A stretch of 64,000 bases of DNA from Gadus chalcogrammus (lineage: Eukaryota; Chordata; Actinopteri; Gadiformes; Gadidae): positions 26,722,902 to 26,786,901 of the forward strand of contig NC_079426.1 in assembly GCF_026213295.1 (NCBI RefSeq), in the 5' to 3' direction. A program made the translations under genes and the position numbers. The notes under the pieces are model-generated. The model saw nothing but the letters and a program-made list of their open reading frames with translations, made no database searches and was not told the DNA's origin. Shown piece by piece: positions 41,756 to 53,764 of this stretch (the stretch's first letter is position 1; each line of letters starts with the position of its first letter).

Positions 41756-43104
41756 ACCTCTGCCGGCCGCTCCAGCCTCTGTAGTACAGGGGCACTAGCA
41801 GGTCTTAAACAACTTATTAAATCAGCTCCTATGACTCCCCAGGGAACCTCTGCCTAGCTCCAGCACCTTTCCTGTCAGTCAACCAGAGTTGTGGACGGGA
41901 GGGGAGGGAGTGGAGAAGGGTTGTCATGACGTTCTGAGTGCAATTTGTCCACTGTCCAGGCGCTGTCACTGGGACTTATGGAGGTGATTCAGGATATATA
42001 CCTAAATATAATAAACACATTAGGACCATGGTGATCCCATAAGACAACTCCCGTTCATGTATTGTGGACTACAACATTTGCCTTGGAGTTTGGGTAGGAA
42101 GTCCACATTATAAGAAATCTCTCATTTTTTTTCAAATAATAATAATCACAAAGTCCCACCGGATTTACAATGCAAGAACCGTAAAAGTGTCACTTTCTTG
42201 GCCATGTTACGATCTTGGTTGTTGTCACACTGTCCATGTCTATTGCAACAAAGGGCATACAATATTACAGAACCTTTAACTTAGCAATAATCACGTTCTT
42301 GCAGCTGTGTCAAATGACTTTTCAATGACATTTCAGCATTTCGGGGACCCCGAACTAGAATATTGTTTTCTTTTGAACAATAATTGTTGATCCTACACGC
42401 ACACACACACACACGCACACGCACACACACACACACTAAAACACAAACCTCCCCTGTCATATTCAGTTTTTTCTGAACAATTTCAAAACAATTACAAATC
42501 CTTGATCCCAGTCGCGGGCCGGACCTTCATCCCCACCATGTCGTTCAGTGACCGAGTCGAAGCTGAACTTCCTCAGCTTTGTTCGTCTCATCATCTCCCT
42601 CAGATTTCTTGCAGTCAGATTTCTCGTTAATATGCAAATAGCTTGTTAAGAGACGGATGGATCGTTAGGGAGTCTCAATCACTGTCCATATTGAATAGGC
42701 AGGTCATTATTGAATCAGGAAGTATTACTCTCACACCTGAGTGTTATTCGTCTTGGTGACAGTAAATGATGAGGTGGAGAGACAAAATAAATGGCAGATA
42801 ATAGAGAAGGATTTGCTGTTTGATTGTCTCCAGTCCATTGAGGAGTGTGTTGAAACTGATCTGGGGCTTGGTAAAGGCTGAATATAGATTGATATCTCTT
42901 ATTGGAATTATTATTTTTGTCTATTTTAATTCCACTTCTACTGGCCAAAATAAAAAGGTAAACTCAAAGATTATCAGCAAACCTTTAAAACATGTCTCAA
43001 AAAGCTGTAGCATACACAATAAATGTATTTCTAAATGCTAAAATGGTATTTAATTTAAAAGGACCATAACACTCTAGGATCACATTGTGTAACAAGAGTA
43101 CGCA
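41756..43104. other. Unassigned intergenic
   Basis: Only a (CA)n tract at 42,395-42,436 stands out. No gene recognised. Confidence 0.45.
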
Positions 43105-43395
43105 TGATTCTAGCCTTCAAGCTGCTCTTCAAGCTACAGACCTAGCATGCCCCTAGCCCCCAAGCTGGTCTCCAAGCTACAGACCTAGCCCGCCCCTATC
43201 CTCCAAGCTGGTCTCCAAGCTACAAACCTAGCATGCTCCTAGCCTCCAAGCTTCAGACCTAGAATGCCCCTAGCCTCCAGGCTGATCTCCAAGCTACAGA
43301 CCTAGCACGCCCTTAGCCTCCAAACTGGTCTCCAAACCATGGACCTAGCATGGTCCTAGCCTCCACACTGGTCTCCAAGCTCCAGACCTAGCAAG
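43105..43395 (+). repeat. ~45-bp minisatellite, about six copies
   Basis: Unit contains tctccaagctacagacctag and catgcccctagcctcc. Copies are variably shortened. Confidence 0.9.
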
Positions 43396-44107
43396 AAAAT
43401 AGAAGGAAAGGAGCTGTATGGTGGCCAACCATGTTACATCAACTTGTGGGCCTTTAAAGATCTGCCTCCCAATCAAACTTTGACCTGTGCAAAAGCTCGA
43501 AGTTAGAGTACATTGGGAAATGTGTAATGGCTGTGAGCAGCTCTCCGGGCTGAGGGAAAACTGATCCTCAGGTGCCATTACTATTTAGCCTTCTAGTAGA
43601 TGTCACAAACTGGCTGACGGACATTGGCATTAACATATTATTTTACATCAGTTTTGCCTAAAATATGCTGTTATTTTAGTAACAAAGCATACCATGTTGA
43701 AGTTCATAGACGTACTATGAAAAATGTTGGTGTACTCGCACTTTAAAGGAGGATAATAATTAAACTGCCTGCATATGGTGGATCAAAAGATAAAGGACAA
43801 TACACATATGAATCTTGCTGAATGCTTTCATTGCATTATTCTTTCTGGTGCGTCTTGTCCACAACAGTCGAATCATAGTAAAAGAGCAACAAGAGTGAGT
43901 TGTGGTCCATTATTGCGCTTTTACCTTTGCACGAAAACTGAACACAAGTTATCTGTGGTTCTCTTCATCTCCCCAAACAGGAAATGCTCCAGGGTTATCT
44001 CAAAACTATGACTGGTTAGGTGTGGTTAGGTATGTCAATTACACATATGGGCTATTGGCATGTCCTGCATGGTTCCATAGGATTCTATAGGTTTCCTGAT
44101 TCCCTTT

Positions 44108-44108
<1 letters not shown>
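43396..44108. other. Unassigned intergenic
   Basis: No gene or repeat recognised. Confidence 0.4.
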
Positions 44109-44187
<79 letters not shown>

Positions 44188-44245
44188 TTTGTACTTGTGT
44201 GTCAGAGACAAAACAAGCGTCTGTGTGTGTGTGTGAGTGTATGCA

Positions 44246-44277
<32 letters not shown>

Positions 44278-44300
44278 TGCGTGCGTGTGTGTTTGTATCT
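44109..44300 (+). repeat. (GT)n and GT-rich tract
   Basis: Pure GT from about 44,111 to 44,184, then an interrupted GT tract to about 44,300. Confidence 0.97.
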
Positions 44301-44404
44301 GTGCATGTAAACGAAAGTGGAGAGGGGTGTACACGTGCACTGGTTAACCCATTTGAAGATGCTAATTTACTATTTCCTTTGACACACACAAGCCTTTAAA
44401 GATA

Positions 44405-44428
44405 CAAACACACATACACACATAGACA

Positions 44429-44480
<52 letters not shown>

Positions 44481-44490
44481 TATACACACA
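44405..44490. repeat. (CA)n microsatellite
   Basis: Pure CA at about 44,430-44,475 with impure edges. Confidence 0.97.
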
Positions 44491-44665
44491 GACACAAGCA
44501 CTGGCGAAGGCGCAGGGCTATTCATCCAGGTTGTGCATTGAGTAATGAGTGGTTTTAGTGAGGGGGACAGCTCACCTTCTAACCAACCCATCTCAAGGAG
44601 ACTTCTGATCATTGTTGTCAACTAGAGCTAAGCAAATTAAATTGGATGCTGCACTGTCCAAGGGT

Positions 44666-44689
44666 ATGTGTGTGTGTGTTTTGGGGGGG

Positions 44690-44757
<68 letters not shown>

Positions 44758-44780
44758 TTTTGTGGTTGTGTGTGTCCATG
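44666..44780. repeat. (GT)n microsatellite
   Basis: Pure GT about 44,694-44,756, opposite in phase to the CA tract 200 bp upstream. Confidence 0.97.
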
Positions 44781-44949
44781 TAGTTGAGAGCCAGACAAAG
44801 GAAGACTATTAATAGTTACCATTTGGACTAGTTATTTTAGTAACAAAATTTTACACCACTTGTTTCAGCCGTTTGTTTTAGTAATAGTGACAAAATAGCA
44901 TAGCTTACTAAGTTGAAGATCAGAGAAGATATACCTTTTTCCTATTTTT

Positions 44950-45022
44950 TTTTACATTTACATTACATTTAGGGCATTTAGCAGACGCTTTTTCCAAAGC
45001 GACTTACAATAAGTACATTTGT
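44950..45022 (+). repeat. Common fish interspersed repeat fragment
   Basis: Contains gcatttagcagacgcttttt and ccaaagcgacttacaa, a motif I know from many teleost genomes. The surrounding element is not delimited. Confidence 0.6.
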
Positions 45023-45111
45023 CAAAAGAAGATTTACTATCATGCTAATATTAGCATTGTATTGTGTGACTATACAATCACAGCCAGGGTCTTCTGCCTC
45101 CCTACCCCAAC

Positions 45112-45112
45112 A

Positions 45113-45199
<87 letters not shown>
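45112..45199. repeat. (CA)n microsatellite
   Basis: About 44 CA units. Confidence 0.98.
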
Positions 45200-45200
<1 letters not shown>

Positions 45201-46299
45201 TCAAATAATAATTGCACATAAAATAAAAGGGGGAAATACAGTTTCACCACAGTATATTTTTCTTGCAGTGCGCAAAAATATTTTCCATTCAACTAACTAA
45301 TCTCTTCTAATAACATTATTGTATTTATATAACAACTACATCAAAATGTAGTTCTATCACAAACACACACACACATGCACAAACAAAATCCCAACACTAA
45401 ACAAACAAACATATGCAGAACAACAGATCATCTTCCATCAAATGTGAGCAAATCAATCCTCTGACAAATATTTGTTCTGGAGACCAAGAACACAAACACA
45501 ATGGTATTCAACAGAGTCCTGGGCCTCTTTTCCCGATAACGATGGATCTTTGCTCGTATGATCATTCTCACGATGGAGAACCATCGTGAATTTCTTTGGA
45601 GCTTTTCCCAAAACTCCTCTTAACATGAACACGCATTCACTGCACTCATGACGTTTGTAGGATTGTAACTGTCTAGTGACACGTTACTGAAATGGGCTCC
45701 GTACTGAGGGAGACGCAGGATTGTCGCAGGAAAAGGGGGTTAGAAAGCGTTCAAATATCTCTCCATCAAGGCCAACAGCAGAGTAGCCTACGAAAAGTAT
45801 AGACTGCAATAATTTGAATGCTAAAGATATCAAAACACAATTAATTAGGCCTAGGCCGACGCATGTATCGGTCCTAATCCTGAATGCACTGTGCGTAAAT
45901 TTCTTCACAGCATTTTTTTCCCCTTCCATATTACAAAAATCTAAAATAGCTAATAGAATAAAATAACTAGGTGCTGATTTCTGAAACATGCTTTGCGCAG
46001 CAAAGACTTTATCTGATTCCGCATAAGGTTTAATTGATTGGCGCACACTCTCTAGTCTAGAACATATGTAGACATTAAAAATGCAACGTTCCATTCATTC
46101 ATTATCATTCAAACGCAGAGTCTAGGCATTGACACACGGCTATTGCTGACCCAATTAGCAGAGCTTGGTCTAGATCCTGCCCATATTGTTGGGCAGGATG
46201 ATGTAGGCTATAGGTCTTTTTACGCTGCCAAGCCGGTTCGGTCGCAGCTTGGGACGCCCGGCGATTTCACCTTCTTATCTCAAGTTTCCTGTATAAAAT

Positions 46300-46860
46300 A
46301 GTGTTGACTCGTTCGCAAACAAACCGGTTCGAATGAACGAGTCTTTAGGTCGAACGAACCGAACCAGTTCGAAACTAACCGAACCGGTTCCTTTCTCTCG
46401 TTCGTCTCGTTCACCATTCGATTCACCGGAAACTCGACTAAACGAACGAACGAGTTTCCGGTAGCACTGACTCCACTGAGTCTGACTGACTCAGCTGAGA
46501 ACCATGCAATGGCGAGCATTCCATGATGCGATTTACCGCTACCGGAAACCAAGCTGAACGAACAAACGATTCGCGAACGACTCCTCCCAGTTCAGTCGAG
46601 TTTCCGGTAGCACTGAGTCTGACTGACTCAGCTGAGAACCGTGCAATGGCATGCATTCCATGATGCGATTCAACGCTACCGGAAACTAGGCTGATTCGCG
46701 AACGACTCCGCCTAGTTCAGTCGAGTTTCCGGTGAATCGATTCACCGGAAACTCGACTGAACTGGGAGGAGTCGTTCGCGAATCGTTTGTTCGTTCAGCC
46801 TGGTTTCCAGGCTGAACGAATCATGGAAAATCGCATCATGGAATGCACGCCATTGCACGT
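46300..46860. repeat. GTTCG-rich palindrome and tandem repeat cluster
   Basis: Contains repeated gaacgaacg/gttcgttc words, a ~150-bp direct duplication (about 46,450-46,600 and 46,598-46,715, starting gagtttccggtagcactga) and a large palindrome centred between 46,738 and 46,739. It inserts in D1 at about 46,312. Confidence 0.88.
46693..46784. repeat. Palindrome, two 46-bp arms, no spacer
   Basis: Arms 46,693-46,738 and 46,739-46,784 differ at only two positions. The core ggtgaatcgattcacc is perfect. With no spacer it can extrude as a cruciform. Confidence 0.93.
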
Positions 46861-47045
46861 TGAAAAAAAAAACCTGTCATAAATTGGTAAAAAACACTTC
46901 AGAGGATTTAAAATAATTGGTACACAAATTTCACATAACCAAGTGCAAGACATCCTGAACATGATACTATACTCTAAATTTCCAGCCGCTAGGCAGCTAG
47001 ACTAGCGGCTAAGAGTTAGCCTTTAGGCTACGAACGCCAGCGGCT

Positions 47046-47771
47046 ATGCCCCCCAAGGTGGACTACAGTGAACTGAAGAAAGTCATTGATGCTCTGAGAG
47101 ATGAGGTGGCTGCTGTGAAGGAGAAGCAGATCGAGATTCACAGACTGCTCGAGAAGTTGACTGCCATCGACACAGAGAACAAGTACAGAGATGAGAAAAT
47201 CAGAGAGCTGGATGACAGGATGACGGATCTGGAGCAATATTCTCGGATCAATGATGTTATCATATCTGGGCTTCGCATCCGACCCCGGTCATTCGCACAA
47301 GCAGTGGCCACTAACAACGGGTCCCGGACAGAGCCAGAGGAGGAAGATGTGGCTTCTGCGGAGCAACAGGTGGTAGCCTTTCTACAGGCTAAGGACATCC
47401 ACCTTGACTGCAGCCACATTGAGGCTTGTCACCCGCTGCCCATGAGGAAGCGCAAAACGGAGCGCACCAACGATAACAGAGATCAGCGACCCGACACCCC
47501 AAAAGTTATCCAGAGATTTACTAACAGAAAGCACAAAATCGCACTGCTGAAGGAGTGGAAGAAGCTGAAGGGGACGGATGTTTTCATGAACGAGCACCTG
47601 GTTAAACGCAATGCCAACATAGCAAAAGAAGCACGCGATCTGAGGAAAAACAAGAAGATTCAACAAACCTGGACGCGGAACTGCAAAGTGTTCATCAAAC
47701 TCAACGGCGATACTCCAGAGGAGGCCAAAGTGATGGTCATCAGGAGTATCGAGGAGTTGGGCAAGTACTGA
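47046..47771 (+). CDS. LINE ORF1 protein, intact
   Basis: A 241-residue protein with no stop. Residues ~1-75 form a coiled coil (L-K-K-V-I-D-A-L-R-D-E-V, I-R-E-L-D-D-R-M-T-D-L-E-Q-Y-S-R). The hallmark I-N-D-V-I-I-S-G-L follows, equivalent to the R-x-N-I-x-I-x-G-L motif of ORF1 RNA-binding proteins. After that come V-I-Q-R-F-T-N-R-K-H-K and a basic C-terminal part (N-C-K-V-F-I-K-L-N-G-D). It would bind element RNA. Only one base separates its stop from the next ATG, so ORF2 probably depends on reinitiation or another mechanism. This is the least damaged protein gene in the window. Confidence 0.88.
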   Translation: MPPKVDYSELKKVIDALRDEVAAVKEKQIEIHRLLEKLTAIDTENKYRDEKIRELDDRMTDLEQYSRINDVIISGLRIRPRSFAQAVATNNGSRTEPEEEDVASAEQQVVAFLQAKDIHLDCSHIEACHPLPMRKRKTERTNDNRDQRPDTPKVIQRFTNRKHKIALLKEWKKLKGTDVFMNEHLVKRNANIAKEARDLRKNKKIQQTWTRNCKVFIKLNGDTPEEAKVMVIRSIEELGKY

Positions 47772-47772
47772 C

Positions 47773-48813
47773 ATGACGTCTGTCTCAAAACATGCTAAAG
47801 TGTCCACCACACCAGACACTGACGCTCTACATTCCAACACGCGCACTGTCAATTCACACCAATTCCAGGATAACATTACCCGTTTATCTGACTTGATTAC
47901 TGATTACGAGCATGTTCAGCTGAAACCTTCTGAATACACAGATCACCAAACACAGGATATTGATCAAGATATAGACCCAGACAATAACTTTTTCTTCAAC
48001 CTCAATGAGAACTGTCATTATTACACTAGTGAGCAGTTCAATGCAAAAATTTACTGTACTGGAAAACTGACAATAATTCACTATAACAGCAGGCATTTGA
48101 GCAAAAATGTCCATGCAATCAAGGACTATTTACATACATTTGCCATTCCTTTTCACGTAATTGCCATATCTGAATCCTGGATCACTGAGGGGGAGGAGAC
48201 CAACTATACTCTAGAGGGCTATGACCTGGTTAACATCAACAGACAAAATAAAGGAGGGGGAGGAGTGGGGATTTTCATGATCAATGCTTTACAATTTCAC
48301 ATAGTTGATGAAATGACAGTAACAATGGACAATGTACTGGAATGCATAACAATAGAAATCTGTATGGAGAAAACAAAAAACATCATAAGCTGTATTTACA
48401 GAACCCCAGGGACAAGTATTGAAGTCTTCACTAACTGGATTGACTCTATGTTCTCAAAGTTTTGCAACAAAGTTGTTTTTGTTTGCGGTGATTTTAATAT
48501 TGACCTCCTAAATCCAAGTAACTACTCAGCCATTGATACTTTTATTAATACAATGTACAGTGTGAGCCTGTTTCCCAAAATCACCAGGCCCAGTAGAATC
48601 ACCTCCTATTCTGCCACCCTAATTGACAACATTTTCACAAATGACATTGAAAATAAATCAGAGAGTGGTTTATTAATCAAGGACATCACTGACCATCTAC
48701 CAGTTTTTGTGGTGTACAATGGTAATTACAAGATAACCAGGGCAGATAGGCCAAAACAGTACAAACGCACAAGGACGGAGGAATCCATCAAACTGTTAAA
48801 TAGGTGGGGATAA
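47773..48813 (+). pseudogene. LINE ORF2 endonuclease domain
   Basis: A ~95-residue acidic leader, then the AP-endonuclease: I-I-H-Y-N-S-R-H-L (the usual N-x-R position), A-I-S-E-S-W-I (catalytic Glu), G-G-G-G-V-G-I-F, C-I-Y-R-T-P-G, V-C-G-D-F-N-I-D, S-A-T-L-I-D-N-I-F and I-T-D-H-L-P-V-F. The domain is complete by motif. The frame stops at 48,813; the following I-T-K-G-L-Q-N-A-C-K-K-K-N segment is in another frame, so ORF2 is broken here. Confidence 0.9.
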
Positions 48814-49135
48814 AAATTGTCCTGTAAAGGAGTGGAATTGCAAAAATAATTACACCAGCTGTCCCTGGATCACAAAAGGATTACAGAATGCCTGCAAAAA
48901 GAAAAACACACTCTATAGAGAATTTATAAGACTGAATAAAAATAAGCTAACTCATATTATAAGGGCAAATAAAAAATAATTATTTGCCCTTATTAAAAAA
49001 GAATAAAGAATTCTGGAGGATAATAAAAACAATATCAAAGGAATATGGAATCTTTTAAACAGTATTATAAGAAAGAACTCTGCTTATGACAAGTATCCGC
49101 AGTTCTTTATTGATAAGGACAAAAAGAACTATAAC

Positions 49136-50164
49136 ATGGAAGAAGTAGCTAATAGTTTTAATAAATTCTTTGTCAATGTGGGGCCGGATTTGGCAGAAAA
49201 AAATCCGGATCCAGGGACAACTGGTGAAATGATGGAGAAACTGGTAGATAGAAATCCCAGTTCTATGTTCTTAAAGGCAGTGGACGATGCTGAAATTTTG
49301 GACATTGTAAACAACTGCAAAAACAAAAGATCCACTGATTTTCAAGACATGGATATGGCTCTAGTCAAACTGGTAATACTGGCAATTGTAAAACCGCTGA
49401 CTCATATATTAAATTTATCATTTCAAACCGGGATATTTCCGGATGGAATGAAGACTGCTAAGGTTATACCATTATACAAAGCTGGGAGCAAACACAACTT
49501 CACAAATTACAGACCTGTCTCTTTACTTCCGCAATTCTCCAAGATTCTAGAAAAACTCTTCAACTCCAGGTTAGAAGCTTTTTTAGAAAAGCATCAACTA
49601 CTTTCTGACAGTCAATATGGATTTAGATCAAATAGATCAACATCATCAGCAATAATAGAGGAAATCACAATGGCTATAGAAGAGAAACAACAGGCAATTG
49701 GAGTGTTTATCGATTTAAAAAAAGCATTCGACACAATCAACCATGACATTTTAATTTGCAAACTGGAAAAGTACGGAGTAAGAGGAGTTGTTCTAGATTG
49801 GATTAAAAGTTATTTTAACGGGAGAAAACAGTTTGTGAAGTTGGGTGATTACTGCTCTTCATGCTTGGACATTGCTTGCGGCGTACCTCAAGGGTCAGTA
49901 CTGGGTCCAAAGTTGTTTATACTGTACATTAATGATATATGCAAAGTGTCCAAGCTACTGAAATTAGTCCTGTTTGCGGATGATGCAAACATCTTCTGCT
50001 CAGGAGACGATCTCGCTGAGCCTCTGAAGGATCTTACTGAGGAAATTATCAAACTAAAAAACTGGTTTGATTATCAGTTGGAAATCACATATAAAACTTG
50101 TTCAAACCAAATTGTCAAAAAGCATTGCAGTAATAAACAAAGCAAAGCAGGCTTTGGATCATAA
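49136..50164 (+). pseudogene. LINE ORF2 reverse transcriptase domain
   Basis: Shows [50 protein letters not shown] and catalytic L-F-A-D-D-A-N-I-F. After L-K-N-W-F-D-Y-Q-L about 70 residues of the thumb are deleted, and the frame shifts into the C-terminal segment, which starts S-W-K-S-H-I-K-L-V. Inactive. Confidence 0.9.
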
Positions 50165-50657
50165 ATCACTCCACACTCTTTACTGTGCACTCGTTTCGCC
50201 ATATCTAATGTACTGTGTCGAGGTCTGGGGGAACAACTACAAAACCTCATTAGCACCAGTAACTATCCTGCAGAAGAAAGCGATTTGTGTCATTCATAAG
50301 GTTGGATATTTGGACAATACTCATTCATTATTTCTACAGTCAAAAATAATGAAATTCACTGACATGGTGAAGTTTCAAACTGCTCAGGTAATGTACAAAG
50401 TAAAAAACAACAAACTCCCAAATAATGTTCAAAAATTATTTAATGAAAGACAGCTTAGTTATAATTTGAGGGGGAAACTAGATTTTGACAGGTTCAGCAT
50501 CCGAACAACCAGGAAAGGCTTTTGCATTTCAGTTTGTGGGGTAAAGCTGTGGAACAGTTTGAATATGGAGATCAAGCAATGTCCAAGCATGAAACAGTTT
50601 AAAAGAAGATACAAAGAGATGGTTTTCCAGAGTTACAGTAATGAAGGAGGGCTTTGA
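50067..50657 (+). pseudogene. LINE ORF2 C-terminal region
   Basis: Continues ORF2 in a second frame: L-Y-C-A-L-V-S-P-Y-L-M-Y-C-V-E-V-W-G-N, L-Q-K-K-A-I-C-V-I, then W-N-S-L and F-K-R-R-Y-K-E. This is the usual tail of Jockey-group RTs. The first ~5 residues are out of the true domain. Confidence 0.85.
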
Positions 50658-50751
50658 CGTCTCATTACTTGTTAACATGACTAGTTAACTGTGTGATCAG
50701 CAGTGAGCTATTGCACTGGAAAAAGGGTTTTAAGCCGTACTTCATCTGATT

Positions 50752-51040
50752 ATTATTTTGTAATTCAATTCAAATAAACATTTTTTGTTTTATTTTTAAA
50801 ATAACTTTTTTTTATTTCAAAATACTGTGAAATAGATATTTTTAATTAGGAGCTCAATTAAGAAATATCCATTTTGACAAATGTACAATTTTAAGGTTGT
50901 GTATTCAACTGATTAATAATTTTGTCATTCAATCCAAATAATCTTTTTTTGTTTTCTTCCTAAAACACTGTTATATTTGATTAGGAGCTCAATTTAGAAA
51001 TATTTGTTCAGACAAATGTACAATTTCAAGGTTACGTACA
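50752..51040 (+). repeat. Diverged tandem duplication in LINE 3' region
   Basis: Two blocks each run from attc-aattcaaataa through ttaggagctcaatt to gacaaatgtacaatttt, about 155 and 135 bp. AT-rich. Confidence 0.8.
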
Positions 51041-51094
51041 AGCCTGCGCATGCGCATTAAATACAAAGACGCTTACGACTACTGGACCAAACCG

Positions 51095-51260
51095 CAGTGT
51101 TGCCAACTTAGCGATTTTGTCGCTATATTTAGCTACTTTTCAGACCCCTTTGGCGACTTTTTTTCAAAACAGCGACAAGCGACAAATCTAGCTTATTTTT
51201 CAGCTGCTATTGGTGACTTTTGGCGACTTTTTGAGGTGAAAGCACTATCGCTATTACCTC
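51095..51260 (+). repeat. hAT-like terminus with gcgactttt repeats
   Basis: Starts cagtgttgccaacttagcga and repeats gcgactttt/gcgacaa words, a terminus I associate with fish hAT elements. The matching end was not found nearby. Confidence 0.5.
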
Positions 51261-51611
51261 TTCACAACGAGCACCGGGTGCCTGCGCGGCCCCTCCCCCG
51301 TCTCAATGCACTTACAGGCCGCTCAGTCCTCGTGGTAAAAAGCAAACTCAGGAACCGGATGTCCTTGCAGACCTTAAACTCCATCCTATACATCCGATAT
51401 GGATTAAAGCTGTCAGGTGATGCTTGCTTTGAGCACCAGCTGCCTGATCATGTTTTGAAGTTTGATGTTTTTCTGCAGTAGAGAGCCTTGACCTGAGTGA
51501 CGATGACTCACTGGTTCTGTGAGCTAGGACAGTCTGTCTGTGTCTGGAGGGAGGTCTGGAGTAGGCCTAACTCTGCCATTTAGATTGTTAATATATTTGT
51601 ATTGTATATTG

Positions 51612-51720
51612 TGTGGCGGCAGTAGCTCAGGTAACCTGAAGGTTGTTGGTTCGATCCCCGGCTTCACCAAGCAGAGTATCGAGGTGTCTTTGACAAAGCA
51701 CCTAACCCTGACTGATGTCG
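51612..51720 (+). repeat. tRNA-derived SINE fragment
   Basis: ggcggcagtagctcag resembles a pol III A box region and ggttcgatccccggc is a B box; aaagcacctaaccc follows, as in known fish SINEs. The D-arm region is shortened, so it is not a functional tRNA. Confidence 0.72.
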
Positions 51721-52379
51721 CGATGTGATGTCGAATCCAGACATCCTGCTGATGCTGGAACAGAGACTTCCAACTCTCCAGCAGAAGCGCCCCAAGGCCA
51801 TGAAGCGGCGAGAGCTGAGCGGGAAAAAATGATGATGATGTATACAAAAATATGTTTTGTTTAAAAATGTTCATGTTTAAATGAGAAACAATTGTTTGAT
51901 TAAATTGTAATCTTTTTGATTGGATAAAACAAATTATTTCTGATAGATATTTCTTAAATGAGAAACAATTGTTGGAGTGAATCAATATTTTTTTGTTTAG
52001 GATTTAACATACGATTTAAATGTATTAACTTCATTCAAAGAATAGAATTATACTTGGTGCCAAGTTGTATTATTTTGTTTTTATGAACATAGGAAATATT
52101 GTTTGAGGCAAGCTATATATTTGTCATTGGCTCAAGTTATGTAATATAGATGTGAACCATTACCCTTGTTTTTTTTAATTGGTTCAACAGAAGTTTTTTT
52201 CCAGTGTGGTCTTAAGGGTGGTGTCGCGTGCTGTGGTGGCTCGGCCTTCTGCTGACTCCACAGTTGCTGTGGTGCTGGCAGTTGGAGTGGCTGACATTTT
52301 TAGTGTGTCAGTGAGTAGGAAACATGGGTATGTGAAGGATTGTATATGTATGGATTTACAGGAAATATATTGGTACGTT

Positions 52380-52540
52380 GTGTGCATCTATGTGTACTGG
52401 TATGGTGTACAGATATGCAAGTGTTCGTGTGTACGGTTGTGTGTATGTGTATATGGAGTACAGAAATGCAAGTGTTGTACGCTTGTGTGTATCTATGTGT
52501 ATCTGTATGGTGTACAGATACGCAAGTGTTGATACATAGA
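52380..52540 (+). repeat. Degenerate TGTGTATCTG-type minisatellite
   Basis: Units of form gtgtatctatgtgtactggt and atggtgtacagatatgcaag recur about three times with variation. Confidence 0.8.
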
Positions 52541-52805
52541 TTTGTTATCATGAAAATGAGAAATGAGTCTGAAGGAAACAGGTAGTTTTGAGTTTGAGTT
52601 TTGATTTTGATTTCTGACCTGTTAATATTGTTTAAAGAAGTGGGGTGGGATTGAACAAGTTTTTACTTCTTCCCACCCCTTTTCAAATATGTTGTAGCAT
52701 TTTTTTATATAGAGTGCTTGGCGGCATTATCAGTGCAGGAGTCACTAGGGGCTGACTCCTGTTGATGCATTATTATTGTTGTTTTGTTGTTGCATATTTG
52801 AAATA

Positions 52806-52838
52806 AATCATTCATTCATTCATTCATTCATTCATTCA
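52806..52838 (+). repeat. (ATTC)n LINE tail
   Basis: About eight cattc units after aaataaat, the 3' end of the LINE that starts near 46,980. Confidence 0.9.
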
Positions 52839-53682
52839 TACTCCCAAATGTTTTAATTATTTTATATATGAAGACACCCGCATGCAATAATGAGTTCACC
52901 TCTGAGGGTAGACTACAAATGCGATTAACTATGGTCAGGGATGTTCGTTACTGTCTAGACACGGTCCAATAAATAGTGAACTTCATCACAGCCTCACCGA
53001 AGCGCCTACAGTGCTTAATGCAAACAATCGCAACAAAAAACGCCTGCCGAAATTATCCGAAACCCGCCGGTCTCAGCATGATTCATGTCTACAGTAGCGT
53101 ATGTCTTTCTTTGATCAATATTAGGGCATTTTAACCAAGATGGTTAAATTAAAATCAGAGGGTGACAGCAAATGAAGCTCGAAAGTGACCTCCCACACAA
53201 GAGCAATGGAACCATTTGATATTATTATATGCCTTGTTACGTGGCGTTTAATCCGTTCATTTCGGCTGCGCATGTATTTTTGGAATTTTTAATTGCTGCA
53301 ATAAATTATGTTTTTGTTGACTTCGAATATGTCTCTATCTTTGCAGTTTAAATCTAACAGTAGTCTATGAGTAATATATCGGCGGTAAGCACTGTTTTTG
53401 GTTGCAAAATTGTGCCAGCCGGGCATTCCGTTTTATTGGATGTGTTTTATTAAAACACATCCAATACACGGAATGTCCGCTGGTGACGATGTTGAGGCTA
53501 TAGTAGGCTAACGATGCTCTTTGCATCCTACGAGTACCCCTGGAGTCCTCATTAGCTACAAGCGTTTTCACGACGTTCGTTACCAACGATGCTTTCGGGA
53601 AACGGTGCGAAAATTGTACGATTCTCGTACAACGCACTTCACGATCCACTTAGGCTGAAGATGCTTTCGGGAAACTGGGCCC

Positions 53683-53764
53683 TGGGCCCATGAGCAGCAC
53701 AGGGCTGGCTGCTGGGACGCTGGGACACCACCACAAGAACTCATTGGAAGGAGCAAACAGCCCA
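53683..53764. other. Spacer between elements D1 and D2
   Basis: 82 bases of ordinary sequence between facing ends of the two copies. It has tgggccca-like words at both edges. Confidence 0.6.

Larger units (their letters stand above)
46980..52843 (+). mobile_element. Jockey-group (CR1/L2-like) LINE inside D1
   Basis: Order: short leader, ORF1 (47,046), ORF2 endonuclease (47,773), RT (49,136), C-terminal region (to 50,657), then 3' UTR ending in aaataaatcattcattc repeats at 52,806-52,838, right where D1 resumes. The 3' UTR is enlarged by other repeats (50,752-52,550). Confidence 0.82.
45521..53682. mobile_element. TIR element D1 with LINE nested inside
   Basis: The left end gggcctcttttcccgataac and the right end gggaaactgggccc (ending 53,682) are diverged inverted repeats. 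Sequence at 45,590-46,310 and 52,845-53,682 matches the outer parts of D2 (53,765-57,903). No transposase seen, class unknown. The Jockey-group LINE and a GTTCG-palindrome block lie between. Confidence 0.72.

Noticed and set aside
51612..51690. Possible tRNA gene
   Set aside because: B box present but the D-arm is shortened and SINE-specific sequence follows, so it is a SINE fragment.
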